Shown here one piece after another: positions 18,001-25,900 of a stretch of DNA of 50,250 nt. The DNA is from a virus: the IMG/VR virus record IMGVR_UViG_3300046028_003665, positions 1 to 50,250 of that record; one strand, written 5' to 3'. Position 1 is the first letter of the stretch, and the number at the start of each line of letters is the position of its first letter. The position numbers and the translations under genes are program-made. Below the pieces are notes generated by a model, which ran no database searches, was not told where the DNA came from, and saw only the letters and a program-made list of their open reading frames with translations.

Positions 18001-18189
18001 GGCCTCTCCAAACGACCGCTTATCCGGGAGCATCTGGATGCGCTCCATAGCGGACATTTCTTCTACGGGCTTCGCCCCGTACTTATTGTCTAGATAGGCG
18101 TTCGCGTCTTCTTCTGTCGCGTCGTCCCCCGGCAGCGTAACTTTGTATTTCTTGCCGTTATATCTTTGTACTTCAAATGTATTCGGCAT
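12043..18189 (-). CDS. Giant internal-virion (polyvalent) protein with zincin-like motif
   Basis: A 2048-residue protein, last of the virion transcript, probably packaged in the head and ejected into the cell. Segments: a helical N-terminal region with Gly/Ala-rich hydrophobic stretches (residues 100-380); a disordered region ending in Pro/Val/Glu repeats (740-825); a domain with FLHELAGHIG (H981, E982, H986), like the HExxGH of zincin-like domains in phage polyvalent proteins; and a long C-terminal region resembling LPD38-type polyvalent proteins, with hydrophobic segments near 1540-1565 and 1783-1810. Size, position and composition support an ejection-protein role; protease activity is inferred and unproven. 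Confidence 0.8.
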   Translation of the reverse strand: MPNTFEVQRYNGKKYKVTLPGDDATEEDANAYLDNKYGAKPVEEMSAMERIQMLPDKRSFGEALGAGGLRSLSRLKSTVTNVLPAMLDDAIGRKDLAENRLINARYAEAQLQRENPSEFRSLSDVKGLGDVSNFLAENFGEQGANIALTVATGGLGALVGRGMAARGLASRTAVGGTGAAAQNLDRVALQRAQNAADFNYARNPPPSFVGPVRAPFPPGRSPVAATPEAIAAARNRLVTNTLLPQAKRAGAAAGAGVGVALGSFAQTAPEVYEGVYEKTGKLSLPAAIIGGGVNAALEAVVPTAVLSAFKKTPGLQAAVAQTLLRNSGMTPGLVKTVGKTVFKTAVKEGVTEGAQESVNIAAERIVGENSEALTSEDFNRVFEASVRGAAAGGPFGVVEGVGKYSETRAEGDRQLSATQDREARIAKNQQIIQTRKDLAEARAAVRISSGDPVADAEAAKKVTDLQSQLDGLLNIPVAASAPAAGTAAASKVKDILTAAGISMSKGNKSGIPNALRYEKPITAANAQAMRDFLQSKIDDPATDAETKAKIQNQLDTNEALQPRTDVAISKDIEAQTKVVADKQANMAAINNPRYTADQTLLAQENNKLKTLQDELTYYNADDAGKITIDQNNLREQISNPGDLYQYVHAAKTPQGGGLRKKELQELGAQFGGETTNEHPDLVRQIVQRKLDVLKKKPPGVAANTKEITRLGAILDLPEFSEAFAELKARARTAGPAPTPGPAPVVEEPAPVVEEPAPVVEEPAPVVEEPAPVVEEPVAAAPVEEPVAAAPVEAPVAAAPVEAPVVAAPVEAPVAAAPVEEPAFEGFIDPDEDLIASERKLDLANRRKKKLNAFSDDVNESLSGQSDGDDYLMRSPPPVGYAAGTSAHTRAVAEQINVKLGSNIFDTSKSTEYFVHSVYGGKIFVGTRAAFKTFYGKEDLNLEGVSGIAAGNRQGRSGGGEWIAAVFSDGVSVDEAFGAFLHELAGHIGIRKIIRNDFVFKGLVGQIKSWSESTETKVENLISRKAREALKLYEKDSQYLNEDGTPNVAALNEELLAQFISFAAEDIKLTGPANKKVILEFLNKIIQRVKALFGGKSTGTQPPLTAEDILGLARGAALYMTGPEVVKIQTETEKATESRADGADDSAAFMRMPYPELETQLYTAIDNGLAHTPAAVRRTIKAGVETLSNVPTPIRNFVNSLRSLTSMADYIRPINKKMADLIEQLRDVINARAQDSANRKEILEEILVRAKTLTDRYSSATMEEFNRIAHDSTIDGIDFSDPANSGNPLYREFYALDKPLRDMYFEIVDRYKQYSVEYLEMLEKMGGTAFTPAMKEKQLRMQRKLVPYLPLYREGDYWVGYTNATGDSVIEAFESRKDRLQRISFLKANGIANPVEFARRENITTGSMPPTAAFAEILKTLKEANVTDAVIQDVYRTYLSLFPDKSIKQQFRPRQNTAGYRQDIFRNFAAVGSKMANDLAQFAVTSPLDEIYRALRSEEVIGKHPSEIEKSVGNSLDMQEAFVRSPVPSRASAFLGTLSYWWFILGNISSGIVNLTTLPMVTYSLLAGKHGIGKTNAAMAKAMRMYFSGGKDHTTLMTVPGTKISLTDVSFMGDKGRAKFASSRPDLINAYEAAVTRGAIRRSTGLDISEFRKQNLEDFTGTFIQVQTTLGWVFQNSERMNREVTFVAAYELARDSGKSEADAITDAIYVTEQANGSATSETGPRLFQSGLGKIAGTFKRFPIAQLFLQAKLFHEAFISAGSGSEAKRNKEIARNQLFGILGASLIFTGSSGLPLMGGLSILASMLFGDDDEPADLDRWMLETLGEFWTYGPMNYVTNLDIASRTQLGSLVRLDPGHIADVGPFMAALELMAGPSASIAKNMWDGYKLFTEGHTERAIEKFAPTPIKNILKAGRFADEGVLTKQGAVIQDDVNPANILAQAVGFAPANVAAQMTLNSMRVTGMRTAAKRKQALLDRRWGITQGGNKPAAVKAWQEEQASYNKSEFGRADQITDKSVKTSTKNKLAYIRDSIAGVSTPKKVREVVREIGE
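15720..15970 (-). repeat. Coding tandem repeats (Pro/Val/Glu linker)
   Basis: Two adjacent arrays encode a flexible linker in the giant virion protein. One has 21-base units encoding PVVEEPA-type heptads; the other has about 24-base units encoding AAPVEAPV-type octads. Units are almost identical at DNA level, which points to recent slippage or unequal exchange. The open frame on the opposite strand here is only a mirror of the repeats. Confidence 0.85.
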
Positions 18190-18195
18190 GTTCCC

Positions 18196-19794
18196 TTACT
18201 CCAACCCGTCGCCTGCACTCGCGTTACTAGAAGTCCCGATTGGAGATACGCTTACACCCGTTTCGTCTAAAAGTTTTCTAAACCCCTCCATTAGCGCCGC
18301 GTTTAACAAGGGAGCTTGGGCTGCCTTGGGAGTTTTCTTTTCGTCTAATAGTGCTGTAATGGCTGGAGCCGCAGTCTCCGAATACTTTTGGAACGCAATT
18401 ATCCGTTGATTGGCAGTTAACCCTCGCCCGCCTCCCGCTTGTGCTCTTACCGCAGCCCCTATAGTTGCTATAGCTTCTCTAGACCCACGATCTAATGCGC
18501 TGTTAGCAAGTTCTGCAAGCGCTATTGCTCTTTTTTGGTCTAGTTCCACCTGCGCCACTTTTGCGTTGTACGCCTCTACTCTATTGGCTTCATTCAGGGC
18601 CCGCTCTTCTGCTGCCGAGGCTTTCTCCGCAGCCAACGTATTGGCGGCGTCACTACGGGCCTCACCGCGTTGCTGTCCACGCAACAGATCTGCGCGAGTA
18701 TCTAGCAGCTCTTGGCGACTGCGAGAGTATTGATTCCCCTCTTTGACTGCACCGGTGTATGCGGGTATGGCTTTGGAGAAATTATCAAGGAAATTAGATC
18801 CCTCTTGAGCCGACAGCGCCGCGCCGAAATCCATCAGCCCCTGTCCTGAAAAGACGCCTTTACGCTCGGCTTCCAACGCAGAGAGTTTTGCTTCGTTCTG
18901 AGCTTTTTCTTGCTCGTAGAAGTCTTTACCTAAGCCATACAAATTGTTGACGCGGTCTTGATCAGCCTGAAGCTGCTCCGCTGACTGGGCTTTTGGTACG
19001 ACCCGTGGCACATACTCGGGGAGCATAGTGCGGTCTAAATTAGGGGCCCCGCCGCCTAGCCCCGCTATCCCCAGTCCGGGGTCTTCGGATTCCCCTGTAA
19101 CAACGGGCTCACCGGCTAATGCCGTGTCGGATGCAATTCCGACGGGTTCAGCCGCAGGAGCATTGAGTCTGCTAGCTAAGTAACTTTCTGCCCCAACCCC
19201 CGCGCCCACTACCGCGCTTGGGATAATCGCCTTTTTTGCGTACTCTACGATATTTTTTTTCACTTTTGGGGGAAGTAATCCCCACGCTTTTCCTACTAAG
19301 CCCGGCAACTTAAACGACGCCAGCGTGCCTGCCCCCGCTATAACTTTTGCGGTAGTGGGGTTTTCATTAATAGCCGTCTTTAATTGCTGCACGAACCCCT
19401 CGGGATCTTCGGCTTTCGCTTCGGGCTCGCCACCTTCGGCGAACGACACAATCCCACCGTGCCCGTAATTGGCCTCGTACGGGAGGCTTGCAACACCGTA
19501 GTCGTGGATGTACCCACCACGCGCCGCCATCTGCGTGGGGGCTTGAGGAGCGGGCATAGCCTGCCCCGCAGGTGGCGCACCTACCGACTTATCGACGATT
19601 TGCTGAGCGACGGGCGGCGCGGCTGGACCTGCTGCGGGCTGCCCTTGCTGCCGGATATTATTCTGTGCGTCTATGGCAGCAATTTTCAGATAGTCCGGCG
19701 CGCTGGCATTAGCCATCTGCTGCGGCGTTAGCTGCATAAGCCGCGCCCATGTGGCGCTAAGATTCTGGAACGGCCCGGTGGTTAAACTGCTCAT
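18196..19794 (-). CDS. Internal virion protein (putative)
   Basis: A 532-residue protein. The N-terminus contains LTPQQMANASAPDYLKI, then a Pro/Ala/Gln-rich stretch and the segment ARGGYIHDYGVASLPYEANY and GHGGIVSFAEGG, a glycine-rich motif typical of podovirus internal proteins. A hydrophobic stretch near residues 185-210 may insert in a membrane, and residues 290-450 form a long coiled coil. It lies between two other ejection-type genes and overlaps the previous one by four bases. The exact role within the ejection complex is not known. Confidence 0.68.
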   Translation of the reverse strand: MSSLTTGPFQNLSATWARLMQLTPQQMANASAPDYLKIAAIDAQNNIRQQGQPAAGPAAPPVAQQIVDKSVGAPPAGQAMPAPQAPTQMAARGGYIHDYGVASLPYEANYGHGGIVSFAEGGEPEAKAEDPEGFVQQLKTAINENPTTAKVIAGAGTLASFKLPGLVGKAWGLLPPKVKKNIVEYAKKAIIPSAVVGAGVGAESYLASRLNAPAAEPVGIASDTALAGEPVVTGESEDPGLGIAGLGGGAPNLDRTMLPEYVPRVVPKAQSAEQLQADQDRVNNLYGLGKDFYEQEKAQNEAKLSALEAERKGVFSGQGLMDFGAALSAQEGSNFLDNFSKAIPAYTGAVKEGNQYSRSRQELLDTRADLLRGQQRGEARSDAANTLAAEKASAAEERALNEANRVEAYNAKVAQVELDQKRAIALAELANSALDRGSREAIATIGAAVRAQAGGGRGLTANQRIIAFQKYSETAAPAITALLDEKKTPKAAQAPLLNAALMEGFRKLLDETGVSVSPIGTSSNASAGDGLE

Positions 19795-20690
19795 GACGTG
19801 CCCGTCCCTTTGGAGTTGTTATACAACCCTGCCGCTGTCGTCGCTGCCCCGAGCAATTGGCCTGCGGTATTCGTCGGGACCTTGTACCCCGTCTGCTGCT
19901 CGAACGAACCTTGCGGCAAACCTTGGAGAATACCGGACTCAAAGTTGAGCTGGTTCTTGGCGTAGTCCCGCTGATTGATGAACTCTTCTTTCTGCAAGTC
20001 GTCGCGACGTTGCTGCAAGTCGCGGGCCGCTGAACCCGCCGCGTTCTGCGCGCCAATCCTAGCAAGGTCCGCAGTCTGCCGAGTGGTGCCTAACGACGCT
20101 AATCCGGAAGCGGAATTCTGGCCTAGGGTTTGTGCGTACTCGCGTGCGGCGCGGTCGCGCTGATACTGCTGCTGCGCGTTGTCATACGCGGCTTGCGCAC
20201 CTTTAGTAGACAGATCGCCCACATCACGGTTCAGTGTTCTCGCCGTCATAGCGTTCGTAATTGCGTTGCCGCTGCTACCGTAGCCGCCACCGCGCGCGGA
20301 GTTAATCCCCGCCAAGGCCATACTGCGCGCGGCTTGTTCGTTTAAATCCCGAATGCCAATGTCCGTGACGTTTCTTTGGTACGGCGACATATACTGCGCG
20401 GCTTCAGCGGCACCGAACATCCCCGGGTTGTAGTCCATGCCGCGTTGATACCCGGCTTGCGCCTGATCGTATTCGCCGGGGCTGGTAAGGGCTGCGATGT
20501 CCTGCTGCGCTTTGGTTTCCGCTGGGTTGAACCCGGCAATGCTTTCCCCCTTGTATCCGACATACGGGGTATTGCCTAAACCTTGTGCACGTTTCGCTAT
20601 ACTCGTGAAGTACGGGATCATCGCAGGATCGATGGTGTTCTGCGTGACCTGCGTACTCGTTTTAGAAGGGGCGCTGCTACCACCACTCAT
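19791..20690 (-). CDS. Internal virion / tail-associated protein (putative)
   Basis: A 299-residue protein rich in Ala, Gln, Arg and Gly, mostly helical after residue 60. Recognisable stretches include AAEAAQYMSPYQRNVTDI and SARGGGYGSSGNA, which recur in podovirus internal virion proteins. The Arg/Gln-rich central helices (AYDNAQQQYQRDRAAREY) suggest a rod that lines the ejection tube or binds packaged DNA. Start ATG is five bases from the preceding gene. Function inferred from neighbours. Confidence 0.62.
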   Translation of the reverse strand: MSGGSSAPSKTSTQVTQNTIDPAMIPYFTSIAKRAQGLGNTPYVGYKGESIAGFNPAETKAQQDIAALTSPGEYDQAQAGYQRGMDYNPGMFGAAEAAQYMSPYQRNVTDIGIRDLNEQAARSMALAGINSARGGGYGSSGNAITNAMTARTLNRDVGDLSTKGAQAAYDNAQQQYQRDRAAREYAQTLGQNSASGLASLGTTRQTADLARIGAQNAAGSAARDLQQRRDDLQKEEFINQRDYAKNQLNFESGILQGLPQGSFEQQTGYKVPTNTAGQLLGAATTAAGLYNNSKGTGTS

Positions 20691-20693
20691 GGT

Positions 20694-21131
20694 CTATCTC
20701 CTTAATCCGCTATTGCCCGGGGGCATTTCGTAAATGTAGCGGGTTGCGACCGCACCGTATTTGTGGAGCGCCTTGCCCCAGCCTTTTCGCCCCTGCAGTT
20801 CAATTACATCGCAGTCCGTATCGTAAGCGTAGCTCTTAAACATATCCATCACGGTGGACGCATATTTCTTCAGGATACCGGGGGGCGTGCCTAGGTATTC
20901 AATTAAGAGCACTTTGCGGGTTGGATATTCCCTAAGGGCGGTAGTCGCCGCACCAAAAATATCTTGGTTCTTGTTAAAGAGAATCCAAAGCCCGTGCCCT
21001 TCGATATTTAAATTCTTGCGTAGGTTTTCTAGCGTATCCATTTTAGAAAACTGGATTGCCGGGAGTAGGTGTTGACTCACTTCCTCCCAGATAGTGTCTA
21101 TGTCGTCATAGAGCACTAGCGCCATTTTCAT
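20694..21131 (-). CDS. GNAT-like acyltransferase domain protein
   Basis: A 145-residue protein with the layout of phage GNAT-like proteins: a strand-turn-strand GLWILFNKNQDIFGAATTAL, a beta-strand VLLIEYLGTPPG, a helix, then CDVIELQGRKGWGKALHKYG, which corresponds to the end of the acetyl-CoA-binding fold. The usual Q/RxxGxG/A loop is not obvious, so enzymatic activity is uncertain. Such genes commonly sit among podovirus tail and ejection genes, where their job is unknown. It overlaps the upstream gene by four bases. Confidence 0.62.
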   Translation of the reverse strand: MKMALVLYDDIDTIWEEVSQHLLPAIQFSKMDTLENLRKNLNIEGHGLWILFNKNQDIFGAATTALREYPTRKVLLIEYLGTPPGILKKYASTVMDMFKSYAYDTDCDVIELQGRKGWGKALHKYGAVATRYIYEMPPGNSGLRR

Positions 21132-22405
21132 GCGGGTAAGAACTCATTGGCGTTGATCTGCTTGCCTTGGGCTGGGTTACCAGTTCTTGCTTCTCGGATT
21201 GCGTCCATCATCGCGTACAACCGCTGGGAACCGGACTTTGACGACCCGTTGCCGATGTGAGAAACCACATCCGCCGGGATAACAAACTCGCCGTCAGCTA
21301 ACCGAGCTTCTTGTTTACCGTCGATATTGGCGGGGATGGAGTCACTCATGCCGTCACCCGGACCCGACAACATGCCCTCTACAGCACCGGGGGCAGACTC
21401 CTGCGGACCGGGGAGGCTCGCAATACCACCTTCTGCGTAACTCGTGAACGTCGGACCGTTGGGGGAAGTAAACGTGTTCTGCCCGGGGAAATAGTTGATG
21501 TTGCCCGTATTATTGCTGGCGTAGTACTGGGCTAATTCTTCCTCGGTGGGGCCACCTCCCGGACGCTGCATCGAGTACGGCCCCACGTAAGGCTCGTAGG
21601 GAGACTTGTTTTTAGGCGACATATCTTTCATGGGGCCACTTAGCTCCCCAGATAAACCCGCCGTTACAATGGGGCCAAACGTGCCCGCTGTATTGGATAA
21701 CAGTTTCGCGCCGCCGCCCCCGCCAACCCCGCCGTAAGTGGAAAAATCCTTAGCTTTATAGAGGTTTTCAACCCCTTTTCCGATATTTCCTAAACGCCCT
21801 AACGCAGTAGGGTTGGATATTCCTTCCGCCAACACAGTAGGGTTGGGTATAACCGGCGCGGCTGCTAAATTTAGAGGAATTGCGCTTGCGGATCCCGCTA
21901 CTGGATTTACTGCTGCTTGTAGTGGAGTCCCGAAATTCAAGGGGATTGCGCTTGCTGCTCCCGGCACCGCGCTTAGTGGTGCCGCCGCTCCTACCGCCCC
22001 CGCTGCTGGATTCGCGGCTGCTTGTAGTCCAGACCCCAATGCTTTAGCGGAGCCTCCAGCTATTGCGCCGGTTAGCCCCGCGATACCCATCTTTTTCAGG
22101 TCAAACCCGGTCTCAACCCCCGTTGCCAAGGCGCTAGTAGCCCCCGAAAGTCCTGCGGTAGCAAGAGTCCCAATTCCGGGGAGCAGGATGGACGCGCCAA
22201 TACCGGCGACTATGGGAAGAAGACTGCTCAACCACCCAGCTTCGGGGTAGCCGGTGTCGGGGTTAACCGTGAGGGAGCCGCCGTGAGCGGCGGCGAGATC
22301 TTGAAGGCTCTGGACTTCGCGCGGGGTCATGTGCACGAGCATGGTGTCTTCGCCGCGCCCTAGAGCCGCGATGCCTTTGTAATCGTGCTTGCGTGCTCGA
22401 CTCAT
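21128..22405 (-). CDS. Internal virion protein (putative)
   Basis: A 425-residue protein with the N-terminal segment MLVHMTPREVQSLQDLAAAH and GGSLTVNPDTGYPEAGWLSS, a signature I associate with podovirus structural proteins. It has hydrophobic Gly/Ala stretches (residues 60-125) that could span or perturb a membrane, then Ala/Pro-rich repeats and a C-terminal conserved block (SDSIPANIDGKQEARLADG, EFVIPADVVSHIGNGSSKSG). The C-terminal block resembles a known end region of virion proteins in this phage type. Probably part of the ejection apparatus; inferred. Confidence 0.68.
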   Translation of the reverse strand: MSRARKHDYKGIAALGRGEDTMLVHMTPREVQSLQDLAAAHGGSLTVNPDTGYPEAGWLSSLLPIVAGIGASILLPGIGTLATAGLSGATSALATGVETGFDLKKMGIAGLTGAIAGGSAKALGSGLQAAANPAAGAVGAAAPLSAVPGAASAIPLNFGTPLQAAVNPVAGSASAIPLNLAAAPVIPNPTVLAEGISNPTALGRLGNIGKGVENLYKAKDFSTYGGVGGGGGAKLLSNTAGTFGPIVTAGLSGELSGPMKDMSPKNKSPYEPYVGPYSMQRPGGGPTEEELAQYYASNNTGNINYFPGQNTFTSPNGPTFTSYAEGGIASLPGPQESAPGAVEGMLSGPGDGMSDSIPANIDGKQEARLADGEFVIPADVVSHIGNGSSKSGSQRLYAMMDAIREARTGNPAQGKQINANEFLPA

Positions 22406-22416
22406 GATTTTTTATC

Positions 22417-22899
22417 CTACGCTTGGAGAGAAGTGACGATCCACCTGTGGTCATTTATAGAGTAGAGCAGTGTGACTGCCCCTTGCCCGGAGGTCACAAT
22501 ATCCGCGCCCGTGCCCGTGATAACCCGATTATTGGCGACGCTGCTGACACTTTCATTGGCAATCGTCATATTATGAACCGTTGAATTAAATAGAACCAGC
22601 ACTCTACCGTCAAGGCCACCGGACATCCCCGTAAGAGAGAACGCCCCGGTAGGTCCGGCAACCCGAATAAAGCTCGCGGACGCTAACGAGACGTTATTAT
22701 TTGCCCCGTTAACTCCAACAAACTGCGCGACGGGTAACCGGAGCATCGTGGTCGTAATGCTGTCTATGGTTAGCCCCGCGCGAGAATCCGAGATCTTGAA
22801 GAACGTCCCCAGCGCCCGCACCAACTGCATGAAATAGTCCCGGCTGTAAGTACGCGGCGGGGCCGGGAGGTTCGGGGAACTGTAGTTGTCAAACGCCAT
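22417..22899 (-). CDS. Tail-associated structural protein (putative)
   Basis: A 160-residue protein. Residues 1-45 contain PNLPAPPRTYSRDYFMQLVR, a short adaptor-like N-terminus, followed by a beta-rich domain (SLASASFIRVAGPTGAFSLT, then RVLVLFNSTVHNMTIANE) similar to receptor- or carbohydrate-facing jelly-roll segments of tail proteins. It lies two bases downstream of the 1539-residue tail protein. No named family. Confidence 0.6.
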   Translation of the reverse strand: MAFDNYSSPNLPAPPRTYSRDYFMQLVRALGTFFKISDSRAGLTIDSITTTMLRLPVAQFVGVNGANNNVSLASASFIRVAGPTGAFSLTGMSGGLDGRVLVLFNSTVHNMTIANESVSSVANNRVITGTGADIVTSGQGAVTLLYSINDHRWIVTSLQA

Positions 22900-22901
22900 C
22901 G

Positions 22902-25900
22902 CTAGTACCCGTACCGCGTCTTAAAGTGATCCCAGTTCTGCGTCACCTGCGTGCTGTTTAATGCCACGTCGTAGATTTGGAGCGCGCCGAGTTTGCCGGG
23001 CATTACCGATGGGTCAACTTGATTACGCCAATTTCGGGTTACGTGTATAACATTAACTGGGCTGGGTTGCGTAATACTACCGGTAACAGACGCAGTACCA
23101 TACGAAACATTATTGCGGTAGAACGTTATTATTCCCGTACCGGAATTAAACGTCATGGTGTAGTTGTACCAGACATTTAACATCGCTACTACCACCGGGG
23201 TATCTGCCCACGCACCTATACTTCTATTGTATATGCCCGCGCGGATCTCGTCGTCTTTCGTCCCACCGGTCCCAGTGTTATTCCCGATAAACATACCGAT
23301 GTCGGAATTACCCCCACTTGGCGCGTAGACTGATCCTTCGTATAACTGCGCTATAACCGAACCGTACTTTGTTGGGAACGCTGTGTGGTAATACCACACA
23401 TTGACAGAGAACGACGCGCGCGTAGTTAATATAGTCCGAAGATTTTCTGCGGGGACTATGGCAAGCGACGAATCTCCCACATAGGTGACATATAACGGAC
23501 GCGCGCTGGTCAGTGTTGTCGGTAGAAGCCCAGCGCTGTTATCGTAATACGCCCCGTAGGTCCCAAAGTTAAGAGAAGCTAATGGGTTAGTATTGGGATA
23601 CGCAGTAAAAATAAGCCCCGTTAGTGTCCCGGCGGTGGAATTCATTGGGGATGCTACTGACCCACCACCGTTATAATCCGCCGAAGAAGAATGGAAAGAA
23701 TGTTCGTTAGGTCCGTTGGGGTAAATAGTTGAGGAAGTAGTGTTTGCCGTAGAGCTATAATTGGCTCCCGCTGTCCACCACACGCTCCCGCTTACGTACG
23801 TTGCCCTCAGATTCCCAGTACCAGTATTTGTCCCCGTTATAACAATAGGCGTCATTGGGGGTAAACCAGCGGGGTAAGTCGCCGAAATTGTGGAGTATGT
23901 TATTACGCCATTAGCGTCAACCCCCGATACTGTTAGCGTCACGGGCGTCGTGGTGAGATAATCTACCTGATTGACCAACCCGCTAGTAGAGGTGTAAGAA
24001 TTAGACCCGTTGCCAAACGTGGGTAAGAACAACGAATCTCCGACGGCATAGTCGCCATACTGCCCGTAGTCCGTGATAGCGGTGTCGTACAACGCAATGG
24101 GGGTACCGACAAGTGCTGGGGATACCACCGCTGGTAGCGCAGGATTAGTGAACCGTGGCGAGTAATATGCGTAGCTGTCTTGGATTTCAAGCGCTGTTAA
24201 TGCTCGGGCGTATCCGTTAACGACGGGGATCCATCCAATTATGGATTGGCTATAATGAACATACTGAGACGTATCTTGCCCCGTAAATGTGTTAGCCCCA
24301 ATATTTAGTGCATTATTTCCTGAGCTATTCCTAAATATTCCAGTTATGTTTGACGGGTCTGCCCCCGAATAAGCCCGCCCGGAGCTGACAAGCGTTCCGT
24401 CAACGTACAGTTTTATTGCGTCAGAGTTTGCTTGGATGTTTGTATACACCATTGTCAGGTTATACCAACGGTCTACTAACGGTGCCCACGGGCCTGTAGA
24501 AGAGTTTTTTGAGATCCCACTATCCGGTTGATCTATCCCCACTCTAAGGTATGACCCCCCATCCACCGAACCTAATCTAACTAATTTAAACCCTTGACTA
24601 CTTGCAATACTGTCTAAAATCATCGCCCCATTTGTAAAATTAGCGTTCCCCGCCGGGGTATTTATTTGTACAAATGGGCTTAAGTCGGAGAATTTAACCC
24701 ACACATCAAATGTATAGGCTGTATTAACTGTGGTTCCTACCCCGGTATCTACTGACAGCGTCTCGATCATCGCGGTAGGTACGCGCGCGTAGGAATTAGA
24801 CGTAATATTAAACGTTAACCCCGTGGTCGTGCCCGCCGTAGTAGTAACCGCCGCGCCGCCGAGCGTCGTGGATAACGTAAACGACGTAGATCCGTTTGTA
24901 GTTGGGATAACAAAATACGTTGTGGGGTTGATGTAACCAGAAATTGCCCCGCTACCGCTAGGGGCTCCGGATACTCGCACCATAGACCCGACGTACACCG
25001 GGGTAGCCAGAGCAGTACAAGTGATCACACCAGCCGTGCCCACGATGGCGGTGCCAGACGCTAGCTGCCTTAGCGGATTGGCGAATTGCATCGCGGGCGC
25101 GCCACCGCCGCTGTTGAACACCGTGTTGGAATTCAGGGACGTGTCGTAGTTATTTCCGCTGATGTCGTACCAAATATCTCCCGTACCGGAATAAGACGCC
25201 GGGTCGTCTGCGTCTAGCCGGAGTAACGGGGTTGCTGGGAGAACTACCGACCCCGCTGTGACATTGCCTATCCCGCCAAAAGCCTCCACACCGCCGACCA
25301 TTAAGTCGGGAATCAGCGGGCCGGAATCGCCCACGAGGCCGATTTGCCCTAAAGACTCCACACCCTCAACCGTGAGCCCTTGGTAGAACGTGCTGACGGC
25401 ACCAACGCAAATATCCGCGCCGTTCGTGGTTCTTCCAAACACGAGAATCCCCGGAGGGGTGCCAATCCCACGACGTCCGTCGGGTACGACATCCGCGCGG
25501 ACCGCGCCTAACGACCAGTGCGTGCCCAGCGTATCGGAAGATACGGCGATCGCCATCTGGCGAGCCCGCGCCCGAACAAACACTTGCTCAGTGAACTCGT
25601 TCATAACGGTCGTGCTTTGCAAATCCACGCGGCGAGGGAATAGCTGTCCCTCTTGGTTTTCCGTCATGTACGGGGACCCGGGGAAATTCCGTGGGGCTAC
25701 CGTAAAATTAACCTGCGCAAATCCCTCCGAATCGGCAAAGGACAAGTCTGGGATAATACGTTTAATGAGCACAAAGTGTTCGCCGCTTTCCGGCAAGTCG
25801 ATGTCCGCCGACTGGATGTACGACGTCATGGGAAGTAACCCAGCGTCTACGCCAGATTCTTGGTTGTAAAGCCGACTGGTCCCCGTATATACCCCATCGA

